Positions 17,374 to 26,119 of a DNA stretch of 64,000 nucleotides are shown one piece after another (position 1 is the stretch's first letter; each line of letters begins with the position of its first letter). The translations under genes and the position numbers were made by a program. The stretch is from NCBI RefSeq assembly GCF_002899695.1, contig NZ_PPEL01000001.1, positions 1 to 64,000 of the forward strand, given 5' to 3'. Origin of the DNA: Rubneribacter badeniensis. GTDB taxonomy: Bacteria > Actinomycetota > Coriobacteriia > Coriobacteriales > Eggerthellaceae. The notes below the pieces were generated by a model. The model had not been told where the DNA came from and did no database searches. It worked only from the letters and a program-made list of their open reading frames with translations.

Positions 17374-19068
17374 ATGGGAGGAACCGACGTATCGCGCCGC
17401 TCGTTTCTTAAGGGCGTCGGTTTTGCCGGCTTGTCTGCAGGGGCGTTCGGCGCGTTCGGCGCAGCGGGCGTGGCGTTTGCCGACGATGCGTCTGCGGGCG
17501 AGGCGCAATCCGACATGTACCGCCGGCTTGCGTGCGACACGAACCTCGTGCCCGTCGCGAAGGCCGCATGTCCGGGTCCGCGCGGCCCGATCGGCTTTGA
17601 AGAGCGCGACATCGCCGCGAGCGAGATTGCGCGCACTGAAGAATTCGACATCGTCGTGGTGGGTGCCGGCATCGGCGGGCTTACGGCCAGCTTGAAGGCG
17701 GCCGAGGAGGGCGCGAAGGTCGTCTGCATCGAGAAGATGTCGAAGGGCCGCGGTTGCTTCGAGTGCTTCGGCGCCGTGAACGCGAAGTGCCAGGAGGGCA
17801 CCGATATCGACAAGACGGCGCTGCTCGACGAGCTGTACCGCAGCGCGTACTGGCGCACTCGCCCCGAGCCGGCGCGCACCTACGTCGACCGTTCCGGCGA
17901 GGCGACCGACTTCTGGCAGGAGATGCTCGACAAAGGCGAGAGCGGCTTCGTCATCTCGAAGGTGGAGGAGGCCCCGTCCACGAACGGCATGCCAGCCACG
18001 ACGCCGCTCATCGACACGGAGCTCGGCTTCTACGACAGCCCCTCTCTGCCGTCCGATGCGGATGTGCGCTCGGGTTACTCGGGCATCTACGTGTGTTTGG
18101 AGATGCAGGAGGTCGCGAAGACCTACGACAATCTTGATCTGCGCTTCAACACGCCGGGTGTGCAGCTTGTGCGCGAAGGCGGCAACGGACGCGTGACCGG
18201 CGTCATTGCCAAAAGCGGTGAAGAGTACATCCGGCTCGATGCTGCGAAGGGCGTCATTCTCGCCACGGGTGGTTACGACGCGAACCCCGAGCTCATGGAA
18301 GCCTGGACGCGTCCCGAGGACTACGCCACGTCGAGCTGGTGGAATCCCGGTTGGGGCACCACGGGCGACGGTCACCTCATGGGCATCAAGGTGGGCGCTC
18401 AGATGGACCCCTGTCCGCAGCCGGTCATGAACTTCCGCTGGGGCAACCCCGACTCGTTCTACGACGCGCGCACCTGGAACGCCATCTACTTCGCCATCAT
18501 GGTGAACGGCGACGGCAAGCGTTTCGTGCGCGAGGACCTTCCGTTCCAGAGCGTGTCCAACGCGCAGAACGCCCAGCCCGGCTACGGAAAGAACTGCTGG
18601 CAGGTGTTCGACGAGACCATGTTCGAAGGCATGGAAGACGCCGTCGAGGAGTTCAAAGGCAAGGGCTGGCTGTTCGAGGGTTCCTCGCCCGAAGAGCTTG
18701 CGAAGGCGTGCGGCATCGACCCGCAAGGCCTTGCGGACACCATCGAGCGCTACAACGGCTTCTTCGAGCGCGGCGTCGACGAGGACTTCAACCGCGACCT
18801 TGCAGGCACCATTCCGTTTTCGGGCGCGCGTTTCTTCGCGCTGACCACGAACAGCTGCATTCTGGCCACGGTGGGCGGCTTGATGGTGGACGGAAGCTGC
18901 CGCGTGCTCGACACCGGCGACCAGGTCATCGAAGGTTTGTACGCCGTCGGGAACGCATCGGGTGGGTTCTTTGCGGGCAATTACCCGCGCCACATTCCCG
19001 GAACGTCCATCGGCCGCGCCGTCACGTTCGGCTACGTGGCCGCCGAGCACGCTGTGAAAGGAGCGTAA
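17374..19068 (+). CDS. Tat-exported FAD-dependent fumarate-reductase-like flavoprotein
   Basis: The 564-residue protein has a twin-arginine signal (SRRSFLK at 7-13, then a hydrophobic stretch ending near AFADDA) and an FAD-binding 2 fold with VVVGAGIGGLTAS from about 94. It resembles fumarate reductase/urocanate reductase-type flavoproteins, which reduce an unsaturated substrate outside the cytoplasm using electrons from multihaem cytochromes. GGGCFE/GRGCFECFG and late segments typical of the family are present, but the substrate cannot be read from the sequence. The ATG has GAAGGAGGAG upstream. The triheme cytochrome gene follows by three bases and a TetR gene lies downstream, so the three probably form one regulated module. 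Confidence 0.87.
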   Translation: MGGTDVSRRSFLKGVGFAGLSAGAFGAFGAAGVAFADDASAGEAQSDMYRRLACDTNLVPVAKAACPGPRGPIGFEERDIAASEIARTEEFDIVVVGAGIGGLTASLKAAEEGAKVVCIEKMSKGRGCFECFGAVNAKCQEGTDIDKTALLDELYRSAYWRTRPEPARTYVDRSGEATDFWQEMLDKGESGFVISKVEEAPSTNGMPATTPLIDTELGFYDSPSLPSDADVRSGYSGIYVCLEMQEVAKTYDNLDLRFNTPGVQLVREGGNGRVTGVIAKSGEEYIRLDAAKGVILATGGYDANPELMEAWTRPEDYATSSWWNPGWGTTGDGHLMGIKVGAQMDPCPQPVMNFRWGNPDSFYDARTWNAIYFAIMVNGDGKRFVREDLPFQSVSNAQNAQPGYGKNCWQVFDETMFEGMEDAVEEFKGKGWLFEGSSPEELAKACGIDPQGLADTIERYNGFFERGVDEDFNRDLAGTIPFSGARFFALTTNSCILATVGGLMVDGSCRVLDTGDQVIEGLYAVGNASGGFFAGNYPRHIPGTSIGRAVTFGYVAAEHAVKGA

Positions 19069-19071
19069 CCC

Positions 19072-19449
19072 ATGTTGAACGTCAAACGATCCACGCTCGG
19101 CGCCGTGTGTGCGGCGGCTCTTGCGCTGGGCCTTGCGATGGGGCTGGCGGCATGCGCGCCGAAAACCGCCGATTCCGTCAAAGGCTCGTCGTCGGGTTCC
19201 TCGGCCGCAACGTCCCAGGTGGCCGGCGACGGAACGGGCGCGTACGTGTCCGACGAGCAATGCCTGTCCTGTCACGGCGGCAGCTACGAGGCGCTTGCCG
19301 AGAAAACCGCCGACTACGGCGACAGCAATCCGCACGATTCCATTCACGGCGGCTACAGCTCCTGCGTGAACTGCCATGCGAAAGACAGGGAGATCACCGA
19401 CAATCAGTGCATGCACTGCCACGACTGGCCGCATAACCCTGGGGCTTGA
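19072..19449 (+). CDS. Triheme cytochrome c lipoprotein
   Basis: The 125-residue protein has a lipoprotein signal with lipobox LAAC (C28) and three CxxCH haem sites: CLSCH (64-68), CVNCH (98-102) and CMHCH (113-117). Extra histidines H88, H92 and H121 could complete bis-His ligation of all three haems. It is probably anchored outside the membrane and passes electrons to the flavoprotein encoded three bases upstream, as small cytochromes do for flavocytochrome-type reductases. Electron input to it is not evident here. A strong hairpin follows the gene. Confidence 0.88.
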   Translation: MLNVKRSTLGAVCAAALALGLAMGLAACAPKTADSVKGSSSGSSAATSQVAGDGTGAYVSDEQCLSCHGGSYEALAEKTADYGDSNPHDSIHGGYSSCVNCHAKDREITDNQCMHCHDWPHNPGA

Positions 19450-19501
19450 GGACGCGCCGTGCGCGACGCGTTTGCGCAGGCGTCCCGATCCCGTTCCTTT
19501 T

Positions 19502-19530
19502 GACGCGGGCGCTCCCGAGGCGCCCGCGTC
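19502..19530 (+). terminator. Terminator after flavoprotein-cytochrome operon
   Basis: GACGCGGGCGC (19502-19512) pairs perfectly with GCGCCCGCGTC (19520-19530) around a 7-base loop, followed by a T-containing stretch GCGTTTGCGTTGATTTT. It separates the operon from the TetR gene. Confidence 0.7.
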
Positions 19531-19638
19531 GCGTTTGCGTTGATTTTCGTGTGAGGGGAGGAGCCGACCCGATGCGGCTTTCGGGTGCGCGTATACTGGC
19601 GGGCATGAAGCGAGCCGCCGCGAAGAAGGACGTCCTGA

Positions 19639-20292
19639 ATGGAAAGCAAGCCGAAGCCCCCGACGAAACGATCGCTGACGAGGGGAGCCATCGTCGAAGC
19701 CGCCTACCGTATGATCGATAGGGAAGGCGTGCGCGCGTTCACGATGCGCGCGCTTGGTGCAGAGCTGGGAGTGTCGGCTATGGCGTTCTACGCGCATTTT
19801 TCGTCGCGCGAGGAGGTTCTTGCCGCAGTGCTCGAGCGTTTCATGGGGACTATGGACACCGATCCGGTTCCCGGTGAGCGTTGGGACGATACGATGCGGC
19901 GCACGATGACGTCAATCCATCGCGAGTTCTGCGCTCACCCCAACATGTACGACATCGATCTCGATCCAAGCGCGTCGTATCGCGGGTTGGCCGCGCATAC
20001 GCGCAAGATCGTGGGGCTGCATCTTGCCCAGGGCATTCCCGAAGACGTGCTGACCAAAGCGTGGGCCATGATCGACGCGTTTTTGACGGGGTTCGACTCC
20101 AATGCCATCACGACGGAGCGGATGCGCCGCGCCATCTCGCCCGATGGCATTGACGACAACCTTCCCACATGGGAGCGGGTGGTGCGCACCGCCTATTCGG
20201 AGGAGTCGTTCCAAAACGGCATCGAGATGATCATCATGGGCGTACGGGGCCTCGCGGCGCCCGATCCGTGCGAGTGGCGCACTCCGAAATAG
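19639..20292 (+). CDS. TetR-family transcriptional regulator
   Basis: The 217-residue protein has an N-terminal TetR helix-turn-helix (residues about 13-60, with FTMRALGAELGVSAMAFYAH) and a C-terminal ligand domain resembling the tetracycline-repressor type. It presumably represses the flavoprotein-cytochrome operon just upstream, where two palindromes overlap the promoter. The ligand is unknown. ATG 19639 follows weakly conserved ribosome binding bases; a TATACT hexamer at 19592-19597 may be its own promoter. Convergent with the hydrolase gene on the other strand. Confidence 0.88.
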   Translation: MESKPKPPTKRSLTRGAIVEAAYRMIDREGVRAFTMRALGAELGVSAMAFYAHFSSREEVLAAVLERFMGTMDTDPVPGERWDDTMRRTMTSIHREFCAHPNMYDIDLDPSASYRGLAAHTRKIVGLHLAQGIPEDVLTKAWAMIDAFLTGFDSNAITTERMRRAISPDGIDDNLPTWERVVRTAYSEESFQNGIEMIIMGVRGLAAPDPCEWRTPK

Positions 20293-20386
20293 CGGGCGAA
20301 TGGGCGGGTGGGCGTCGGGAAATCGCCGCGAAGATGGTCGTGCGGCGGGTGTCGGGGCCGCCCTGCTCCTGCGTCTGCGCTTGCGC

Positions 20387-21070
20387 CTATGCCTCCAGCA
20401 GGAAGCGCTCGACTTCGCGGTTGAAGGCTGCGGGGTTCTTGGCGGCGACGAAGTGGTCGCCGGGGACGAACGCAAGGCGCGCGTTCGGGATGCGCTCGGC
20501 GATGAGGCGGGTGTGGTCCTCGCGAATCATGTCGTTTTCCCCTGCAATGACGAGGGTGGGCGCGGTGAGTGCGGCCAACTCCTCGGGCGCGACGTTCGGG
20601 TCGTTCACCATGAGGCCCAGCATCTCGGCGTTCGCGAGGGCCTTCGCGCTGAGGCCGGCGAACAGGCGCGCCATGCGATAGCCCAGCTCGATGGGCGCCT
20701 GCACGGAGCGCTTCACGCCGCGGGTGTTCAGGTTCGCGCCGTTGAGGACGAGCTTTCCCACGCGCTCGGGGTGGGCGAGCGCGAACACGAGGGCGATGTT
20801 GCCGCCGTCGGAGAATCCGAGCAGGTGCGCGCGCTCGATGCCGCGCGCGTCCAAGAACGCCAGCAAGTCGCGGGCGAACTGCCGGATGGTGAAGGGAGCC
20901 TCCCCGCGCGGCGATTTTCCGTGGCCGCGCGTGTCGAGCGCCAGGACGCGGAAGCGCTGCGAGAAGTGCGCGATCTGGTGCGTGAAGTAGGTGCCGTCCT
21001 CGCCGTTGCCGTGCAGCAGGACGAGCGGCTCGCCGCCCCCGGTTTCCTCGCAGTGCAGTTCGATGTCCAT
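20387..21070 (-). CDS. Alpha/beta hydrolase
   Basis: The 227-residue protein has the alpha/beta hydrolase pattern: oxyanion segment LLHGNGEDG, nucleophile elbow GFSDGG, an acidic residue in GEND and the late histidine in PGDHF. It resembles small esterases of the 3-oxoadipate enol-lactonase type, but substrate cannot be told. The start at 21070 (MDIELHCEE) has GAAAGG upstream; the frame remains open further but the longer N-terminus is Arg/Ala-rich and unlike the family. The gene lies alone on the minus strand next to a repeat-rich region. Confidence 0.85.
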   Translation of the reverse strand: MDIELHCEETGGGEPLVLLHGNGEDGTYFTHQIAHFSQRFRVLALDTRGHGKSPRGEAPFTIRQFARDLLAFLDARGIERAHLLGFSDGGNIALVFALAHPERVGKLVLNGANLNTRGVKRSVQAPIELGYRMARLFAGLSAKALANAEMLGLMVNDPNVAPEELAALTAPTLVIAGENDMIREDHTRLIAERIPNARLAFVPGDHFVAAKNPAAFNREVERFLLEA

Positions 21071-21226
21071 GCGCGCCTTTCGTCCGCTCGGTGCCGCCTG
21101 CGCTTCGGGGCGGGCATTCGCTTCGATGATAGCAGGTGCACGGGCGTTGCGCACGGAAGTCGTTCGGCGGCGCGCCGTCGGGCGCGCGTCTGCGGCGGCT
21201 GCGCATGTTGCGAAAGCGCGCGGAAA

Positions 21227-21377
21227 TGGCCACGAAACCGTGCTCTGGCACGGCGATTGCTCGTTTTCGTCCCAAAAGGGCGCTTTCCCGCAACGAAAGC
21301 CCAGGTCGGCAATTTCGGCAAGGTCGATGCGCTGTCGGAATGGAGCCGATTTGTGCCAGAGCGCGGTTTCGTGGCCA
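21227..21377. repeat. 25-bp inverted repeat, 101-bp interior
   Basis: The arms 21227-21251 and 21353-21377 (TGGCCACGAAACCG... and ...CGGTTTCGTGGCCA) are complementary at 24 of 25 positions. The interior can form smaller stems. No coding content is seen. It adjoins a cluster of other repeats. Confidence 0.8.
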
Positions 21378-21436
21378 AAAAAGAGCCTCGTCTTTGTTGA
21401 GCCTGGCCTAACAGCGGCTGGGAGGGAAGATGTCTA

Positions 21437-21603
21437 TGTTAAACCAGGATTGACACGAACTCTTGTTCGCTAAACCTTGAGTCGGGTTTGCTCTGACCGG
21501 AGGTTCGGAGGGTTCCCGCCCGCCGGGCGGGCGGGGTCTTCTGCGGCGCCGGCGGGGCCTCGCCCGGCGGGCCGATCTGGCCTATATCAATTTTGGTTTA
21601 ACA
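21437..21603 (+). repeat. Dispersed 167-bp repeat, copy A
   Basis: The element starts TGTTAAACCAGGATTGACA and ends with TATCAATTTTGGTTTAACA, which are imperfect inverted ends. It aligns along its length with 21757-21922 and 32899-33066. A near-identical GGGAAGATRTCTA stands at 21424-21436 and 21610-21622, and TAACAG precedes both, so a 186-bp unit may once have been tandem here. The interior is GC-rich with strong hairpins and has no gene. Confidence 0.7.
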
Positions 21604-21620
21604 GAGACAGGGAAGATATC

Positions 21621-21739
21621 TAGCACAAAATGACGGTTAAGAACGATTTTCCGCTTCTTATAGGAGCGTTTTTGGAGAAACACCAGGTCGCGAAATTAGA
21701 TCTCGTTGGAAAATCGTTCTTAACCGTCATTTTGTGCTA
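21621..21739. mobile_element. MITE-like element with perfect 32-bp terminal inverted repeats
   Basis: Bases 21621-21652 (TAGCACAAAATGACGGTTAA...) are exactly complementary to 21708-21739, with a 55-base centre. The element is clearly AT-richer than its surroundings and holds no gene. The outermost TA on each side could be a duplicated TA target, as made by IS630/mariner-type transposases; that is inference. It lies between two copies of the 167-bp repeat. Confidence 0.75.
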
Positions 21740-21756
21740 CTGCATCGACGCTTTTC

Positions 21757-21922
21757 TGGCAAAACCGCCGTTGACGCGACCTCACATTCTCCGAATCTCG
21801 AGCCGAGCTTCCTCAGGTCAGCGCTTCGGGAGGCTCCGCTCGCTCGACGGGCGGGTCCTTCTGCGGCATCGACGGGGCTTCGTCCGACGGGCCGACCTAG
21901 CCCGTGTCGATCTTGGCTTAAC
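21757..21922 (+). repeat. Dispersed 167-bp repeat, copy B
   Basis: This copy aligns with copy A: AAAACC..TTGAC at the left end, the shared GAGCCGAGCTT and CTTCGGGAGG blocks, then GGGGCTTCGTCCGACGGGCC and TGTCGATCTTGGCTTAAC at the right end. The left terminus is degraded compared with copy A. It is in the same orientation as the other two copies. Confidence 0.65.
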
Positions 21923-22776
21923 GAAGGCCGAGCCTCTTGCTTGCACGTGGCGGGTGAGTGTCCTGCCGAAAGCGCTTTGATCCTCCGATCCGTGATGGTC
22001 GCAGACGCATGAGCATCGTGTAGGGGAATTGCTGCAGCGCCATCAAACCGGTGTTGTGGACGCTGGCGTTCTCGGTCGACTCGCACTGGAGATTTTTCGA
22101 AGCGCGCCCATGCGAGGCTTGGGGTTCTGCCGCATCTGCGACAGAAGCGCTGGACAGATTGGCGGCGAAACGTGCGTCTGCGTGCCGTAAACGCTCTGAT
22201 GGCAGAACCGTCGCGAAGTGGCGCGGGTCGCGTCTTTCGCATAGTCGCAACGCCTTCGTCAAATTGCGATCTGGGAAAGCATCTTTGCGCGCACATTCGG
22301 CGTCCAAGCCTCGGCGATAATTCCGCGAGGACCTGTGCATAAGACGAGGCTCGCACCGTTTCGGGCGATTCTCGTCGTCAAATCGGGATCATCAGAGGTC
22401 GGGCCGGTCCGCTGTCCAAAGCTTTGTCAACGTTGCTGGAGGCGCTCGACATGCCGTTTTTCGTCGGGCCGGCGAACGGCATCGTCGCGGCCATGGCGGT
22501 GTACGTGCTGGCGTATCGCGCTGCGGGCGGCGAGCGTTTTGCCGGAAGCGTCGCGTTCAGGCGGCCTGCAGGTGCGCAATCGGCTATCATAGACGGCGCT
22601 GCGCGCAACGCGGATGGCGCGGATGGCGCGTGCGCTGCAGGCGATGCGCGCGCCGCACATGCCATGGGCGACGCGTGCGGCTCGGATGCGGCAAGCGGCG
22701 CGCTCGCAGCAAGAGAGGCTATCGAAGCGAACGGCGCCGCACATGGCGCGGCGGATGACATACGGGAAGGACGGGC

Positions 22777-23880
22777 ATGAGGAAGATTGGCATTCAGGAG
22801 ATCGAGGACATCGCGCTGGGCGCGGCGCTCCTCGGCGCGGGCGGGGGCGGCGACCCCTACATCGGCAAGCTCACGGCCATCGGCGCGGTGAAGGAATGCG
22901 GCGAAGTGGAGCTCATCAGCGCCGACGAGGTTCCCGACGGCGCGTTCATCATGCCGGCCGCGTCCATGGGCGCGCCCACCATCCTCGCCGAGAAGGGCGT
23001 GGGCGCGAGCGAGTTCGCGAAGCTCTTCGACATGGTGTCTCGCTACTTCGGCAAGCCCGTGTACGCCACCATGCCCATGGAGGCTGGCGGTGTGAACTCC
23101 ATGCTGCCCATCGCGGCGGCTGCGCGCCTCGGCATCCCGATGGTGGACGCCGACGGCATGGGACGGGCGTTCCCTGAGCTGCAGATGGTCACGTTCACCA
23201 TCGGCGGCGCGTCGGCCACGCCTATGGCGTTCATCGACGAGAAAGGCAACTCGGGCATCCTCGACACCATCACGAACAAGTGGACCGAGGACATCGCCCG
23301 CGCGGCCACCATGACCATGGGCGGCACGCTGACCATCGCACTGTTCTGCATGGACGCCGACACCTGCAAGAAGTACGGCGTGCACGGCATCGTGACGCGC
23401 TCGGAGGAGCTGGGCCGCGCCATTCGCACGGCGAAGGAGGGCGCGGCGGCTGCCGGCCTCACGCCCGAGGAGTACTTCCTGCAGTTCACGGGCGGCCACA
23501 AGCTGTTCAAGGGCAAGATCGTCGATGTGCTGCGCGAGACACGCGGGGCGTTCAACTTCGGCCGTGTGGTGCTCGAGGGCATCGGCGAGGACCGCGGCAG
23601 CCAAGCCAGCGTGGAGTTCCAGAACGAGAACCTAGCTTGCACGGTGGACGGCGAGATCGTGGCGACGGTGCCCGACCTCATCTGCCTGGTGGACCCCGAC
23701 ACGTTCACGCCCGTGCCCACCGACGCGCTCAAGTACGGCAAGCGTGTGCTGGCGGTGGGCCTCGAGTGTTTCGGTATGTGGCGCACGCCGGCGGGCATCG
23801 AGCTCGTGGGCCCGCGCTACTTCGGCATCGATGCCGATTACATTCCCGTCGAAGAGCGCTGCGCGCGGAAGGGGGCGTGA
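22777..23880 (+). CDS. DUF917 family protein
   Basis: The 367-residue protein belongs to DUF917, proteins found beside hydantoinase/oxoprolinase-type genes and sometimes fused to them. The N-terminus EIEDIALGAALLGAGGGG and the segment MPMEAGGVNSMLPI match the family. No catalytic role has been established for the family, although a part in hydantoin or related cyclic amide metabolism is usually assumed. The start lies 8 bases after GGGAAGG. The stop codon is directly followed by the ATG of the hydantoinase gene, so the two are translated together. Confidence 0.88.
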   Translation: MRKIGIQEIEDIALGAALLGAGGGGDPYIGKLTAIGAVKECGEVELISADEVPDGAFIMPAASMGAPTILAEKGVGASEFAKLFDMVSRYFGKPVYATMPMEAGGVNSMLPIAAAARLGIPMVDADGMGRAFPELQMVTFTIGGASATPMAFIDEKGNSGILDTITNKWTEDIARAATMTMGGTLTIALFCMDADTCKKYGVHGIVTRSEELGRAIRTAKEGAAAAGLTPEEYFLQFTGGHKLFKGKIVDVLRETRGAFNFGRVVLEGIGEDRGSQASVEFQNENLACTVDGEIVATVPDLICLVDPDTFTPVPTDALKYGKRVLAVGLECFGMWRTPAGIELVGPRYFGIDADYIPVEERCARKGA

Positions 23881-25434
23881 ATGTACAAGCTGGGCATCGA
23901 CGTGGGCGGCACGAACACGGACGCCGTGCTGATCGACGAGGGCCTGAACGTGGTGGCCGCCGTGAAAAGGCCCACGTCGGGCGACATCTACGAGGGCATC
24001 ATGGGCGCGGTGGACGCCGTGCTGGAGGAGAGCGGCGTCGACCGCGCGCTCATCGGGCAGGCGATGCTCGGCACCACCCAGTGCACGAACGCCATCGTGG
24101 AGCGCAATGGCCTCGCGCCCATCGCCGTGCTGCGCATCGGCGCGCCGGCGTCGGTGGGCATCCCGCCCATGGTGGACTGGGACGCCGACATCGCGGCGGT
24201 GTGCGTGGACTCCGCCATCATCGAGGGCGGCTTCGAGTACGACGGCAAGCGTTTGGCGGAATTCGACGAGGCCGCGTGCCGCGCGTTCTTCGAGGGCGTG
24301 CGCGGCAAGGTGGACGCCGTGGCCATCAGCTGCGTGTTCTCCACCGTGCGCGACGACGACGAGCTGCGCGCCGCCGAGATCGCGCGCGAGGTGCTGGGCG
24401 GGGGCGTTCACGTGTCCATCTCGAGCGAGATCGGATCGATGGGCCTCGTCGAGCGCGAGAACGCCACCATCCTGAACGCGGCGCTCCACGGCGTGGCGCG
24501 GCGCTTCACCGAGGGCTTCGCGAAGGGCCTGGCCGACAAGGGCGTGGAGAACGCCGAGGTGTACCTGTCGCAGAACGACGGCACGCTCATGACGATGGAG
24601 CACGCGCGGCGATACCCCGTCCTCACCATCGCGTGCGGGCCGACGAACTCCATCCGCGGCGCCAGCTATCTGTCGCGCATAGACGACGCCGTCGTCATCG
24701 ACGTGGGCGGCACGACCACCGACCTGGGCGTTTTGAGCCATGGATTCCCGCGCGAGAGCGGCGTGGCGGTCACCATCGGCGGCGTGCGCACGAGCTTCCG
24801 CATGCCCGACGTGGTGAGCGTCGGTTTGGGCGGCGGCTCCATCGTGCGCGTGGCCGACGACGGCAGCGTGAGCGTGGGGCCCGACTCGGTGGGCTACGAG
24901 ATCGCGAAGCGGGCGCTCGTGTTCGGCGGCGACACGCTCACCGCCACCGACGTGGCCGTGCGCCTCGGCATGGCCGAGGTGGGGGACGCGTCGCTCGTGG
25001 CGGGGGTGGATGAGGAGTTGGCGCGCAAGGCGCTTGCCGCCATGCGGGAGCTGGTGGAGGACGCCGTCGACGCGATGAAGGTGACGAGCGACCCCGTCGA
25101 CGCGGTGCTGGTGGGCGGCGGCTGCATCATCCTGCCCACCGATCTGGCGGGCACCTCGCAGGTGGAGAAGCCCGCGCACTCCGGCTGCGCGAACGCCATC
25201 GGCAGCGCCATCTCGAAGGTGAGCGGCGCCTACGAGGCGCTTGTGGACTACGACGTCACGCCGCGCGACGAGGCGCTGGCCGCCGCGCGCGCCGCCGCCG
25301 TCGAGGCCGCCGTCGCGGCGGGCGCGGTGCGCGAGACCGTGGAGGTCGTCGACGCGGAGGACGTGCCGCTTCAGTACTACCCCGGCCGCACGAACCGCGT
25401 GAAGGTGAAGGCTGCGGGGGATTTGTCAAGCTGA
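23881..25434 (+). CDS. Hydantoinase/oxoprolinase-family protein
   Basis: The 517-residue protein matches the HyuA-type hydantoinase/oxoprolinase family, an ASKHA-fold ATPase group. Visible features are the first phosphate loop IDVGGTNTDAVLID at 5-18, LGTTQCTNAIVERNGLA, and the second phosphate loop VIDVGGTTTDLGVL in the middle. Members hydrolyse cyclic amides in an ATP-dependent way, but many uncharacterised members exist and the substrate here is unknown. It lacks a separate HyuB partner; the DUF917 protein encoded directly upstream is the likely partner. Confidence 0.88.
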   Translation: MYKLGIDVGGTNTDAVLIDEGLNVVAAVKRPTSGDIYEGIMGAVDAVLEESGVDRALIGQAMLGTTQCTNAIVERNGLAPIAVLRIGAPASVGIPPMVDWDADIAAVCVDSAIIEGGFEYDGKRLAEFDEAACRAFFEGVRGKVDAVAISCVFSTVRDDDELRAAEIAREVLGGGVHVSISSEIGSMGLVERENATILNAALHGVARRFTEGFAKGLADKGVENAEVYLSQNDGTLMTMEHARRYPVLTIACGPTNSIRGASYLSRIDDAVVIDVGGTTTDLGVLSHGFPRESGVAVTIGGVRTSFRMPDVVSVGLGGGSIVRVADDGSVSVGPDSVGYEIAKRALVFGGDTLTATDVAVRLGMAEVGDASLVAGVDEELARKALAAMRELVEDAVDAMKVTSDPVDAVLVGGGCIILPTDLAGTSQVEKPAHSGCANAIGSAISKVSGAYEALVDYDVTPRDEALAAARAAAVEAAVAAGAVRETVEVVDAEDVPLQYYPGRTNRVKVKAAGDLSS

Positions 25435-25447
25435 TCGGGGGCTTTCT

Positions 25448-26116
25448 ATGGAATCCTGTTCGTTGGACGAAGCTGCGTGCGCGCTGCGGCGCGGAGAGGT
25501 GGCTATCTTTCCCACGGACACGGTGTACGGGCTGGGCGTGGCGGTGAACGCCGCGGACGGGCCGGGCGCGCTGTACGCGTTGAAGGGGCGTGACGAGGGC
25601 AAGCCCATCGCGTGGCTCGTGGACGGCCCGGAGGCGCTTTGCCGCTACGGCTGCGACGTGCCCGTCATCGCGCGCCTTGCGGCCGCGGCGTTCTGGCCGG
25701 GGCCGCTCACGCTCATCGTGCGCGCCTCGGATGCGGTGCCGCCCGCGTTTCGCTCGGCCGCGGGCACCATCGGGCTGCGCATGCCGGACGACGCGCGCGC
25801 CCTCGCCCTCATCCGCGCCGCGGGTGCGCCGCTGGCCACCACGTCGGCGAACCCGTCCGGCACCCCCGCCCCGCGCACGTTTTCCGAGGTGGACAGCGCG
25901 TTGGCTGCCCGTGCGGCCGCGGTTGTGTGGGAGGGAGGCGGCGAGGACGCCTTCGGGATTGCGCGCGGGGCCGGGGCCGAAAGCGCGCCGAGCGGCTGTG
26001 CCTCCACCGTCCTCGACTGCACGACCGCGCCTCCCCGCATCCTGCGCGAGGGCGCCATCCCGCTCTCTGCCATCGAGGCGTTGCTTGCGGAACCGAACGG
26101 GGAAGGAAGGGGATAG
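25448..26116 (+). CDS. tsaC: L-threonylcarbamoyladenylate synthase (Sua5/YrdC)
   Basis: The 222-residue protein makes threonylcarbamoyl-AMP from threonine, bicarbonate and ATP for the t6A modification of ANN-decoding tRNAs. Family features are IFPTDTVYGLG near the N-terminus, LKGRDEGKPIAWLV and the SANPSGTPAPRTFSEV segment. Length suits a YrdC-only form without the Sua5 C-terminal domain. It begins 13 bases after the hydantoinase gene. In Bacillus subtilis the orthologue ywlC heads the region leading to rpiB, glyA, upp and atp, which matches this window. Confidence 0.92.
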   Translation: MESCSLDEAACALRRGEVAIFPTDTVYGLGVAVNAADGPGALYALKGRDEGKPIAWLVDGPEALCRYGCDVPVIARLAAAAFWPGPLTLIVRASDAVPPAFRSAAGTIGLRMPDDARALALIRAAGAPLATTSANPSGTPAPRTFSEVDSALAARAAAVVWEGGGEDAFGIARGAGAESAPSGCASTVLDCTTAPPRILREGAIPLSAIEALLAEPNGEGRG

Positions 26117-26119
26117 GCT

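Larger units (their letters stand above)
21071..22776. other. 1.7-kb repeat-rich region without supported genes
   Basis: Three inverted or dispersed repeats occupy 21227-21922. The rest, 21923-22776, has open frames on both strands but none with a recognised product. A 118-codon frame at 22424-22780 starts with a short hydrophobic stretch and then turns into Ala/Gly-rich sequence with no family features; it may be a gene remnant. TATCAT at 22585-22590 is a possible -10 hexamer for the DUF917 operon. Confidence 0.55.

Noticed and set aside
21918-22340. A 140-codon minus-strand frame in the repeat-rich region
   Set aside because: No family features, no ribosome binding site, and the end lies in a dispersed repeat.
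22424-22780. A 118-codon plus-strand frame before the DUF917 gene
   Set aside because: It has only a short hydrophobic start and then Ala/Gly-rich sequence, contains a likely promoter for the next gene, and has no good ribosome binding site.
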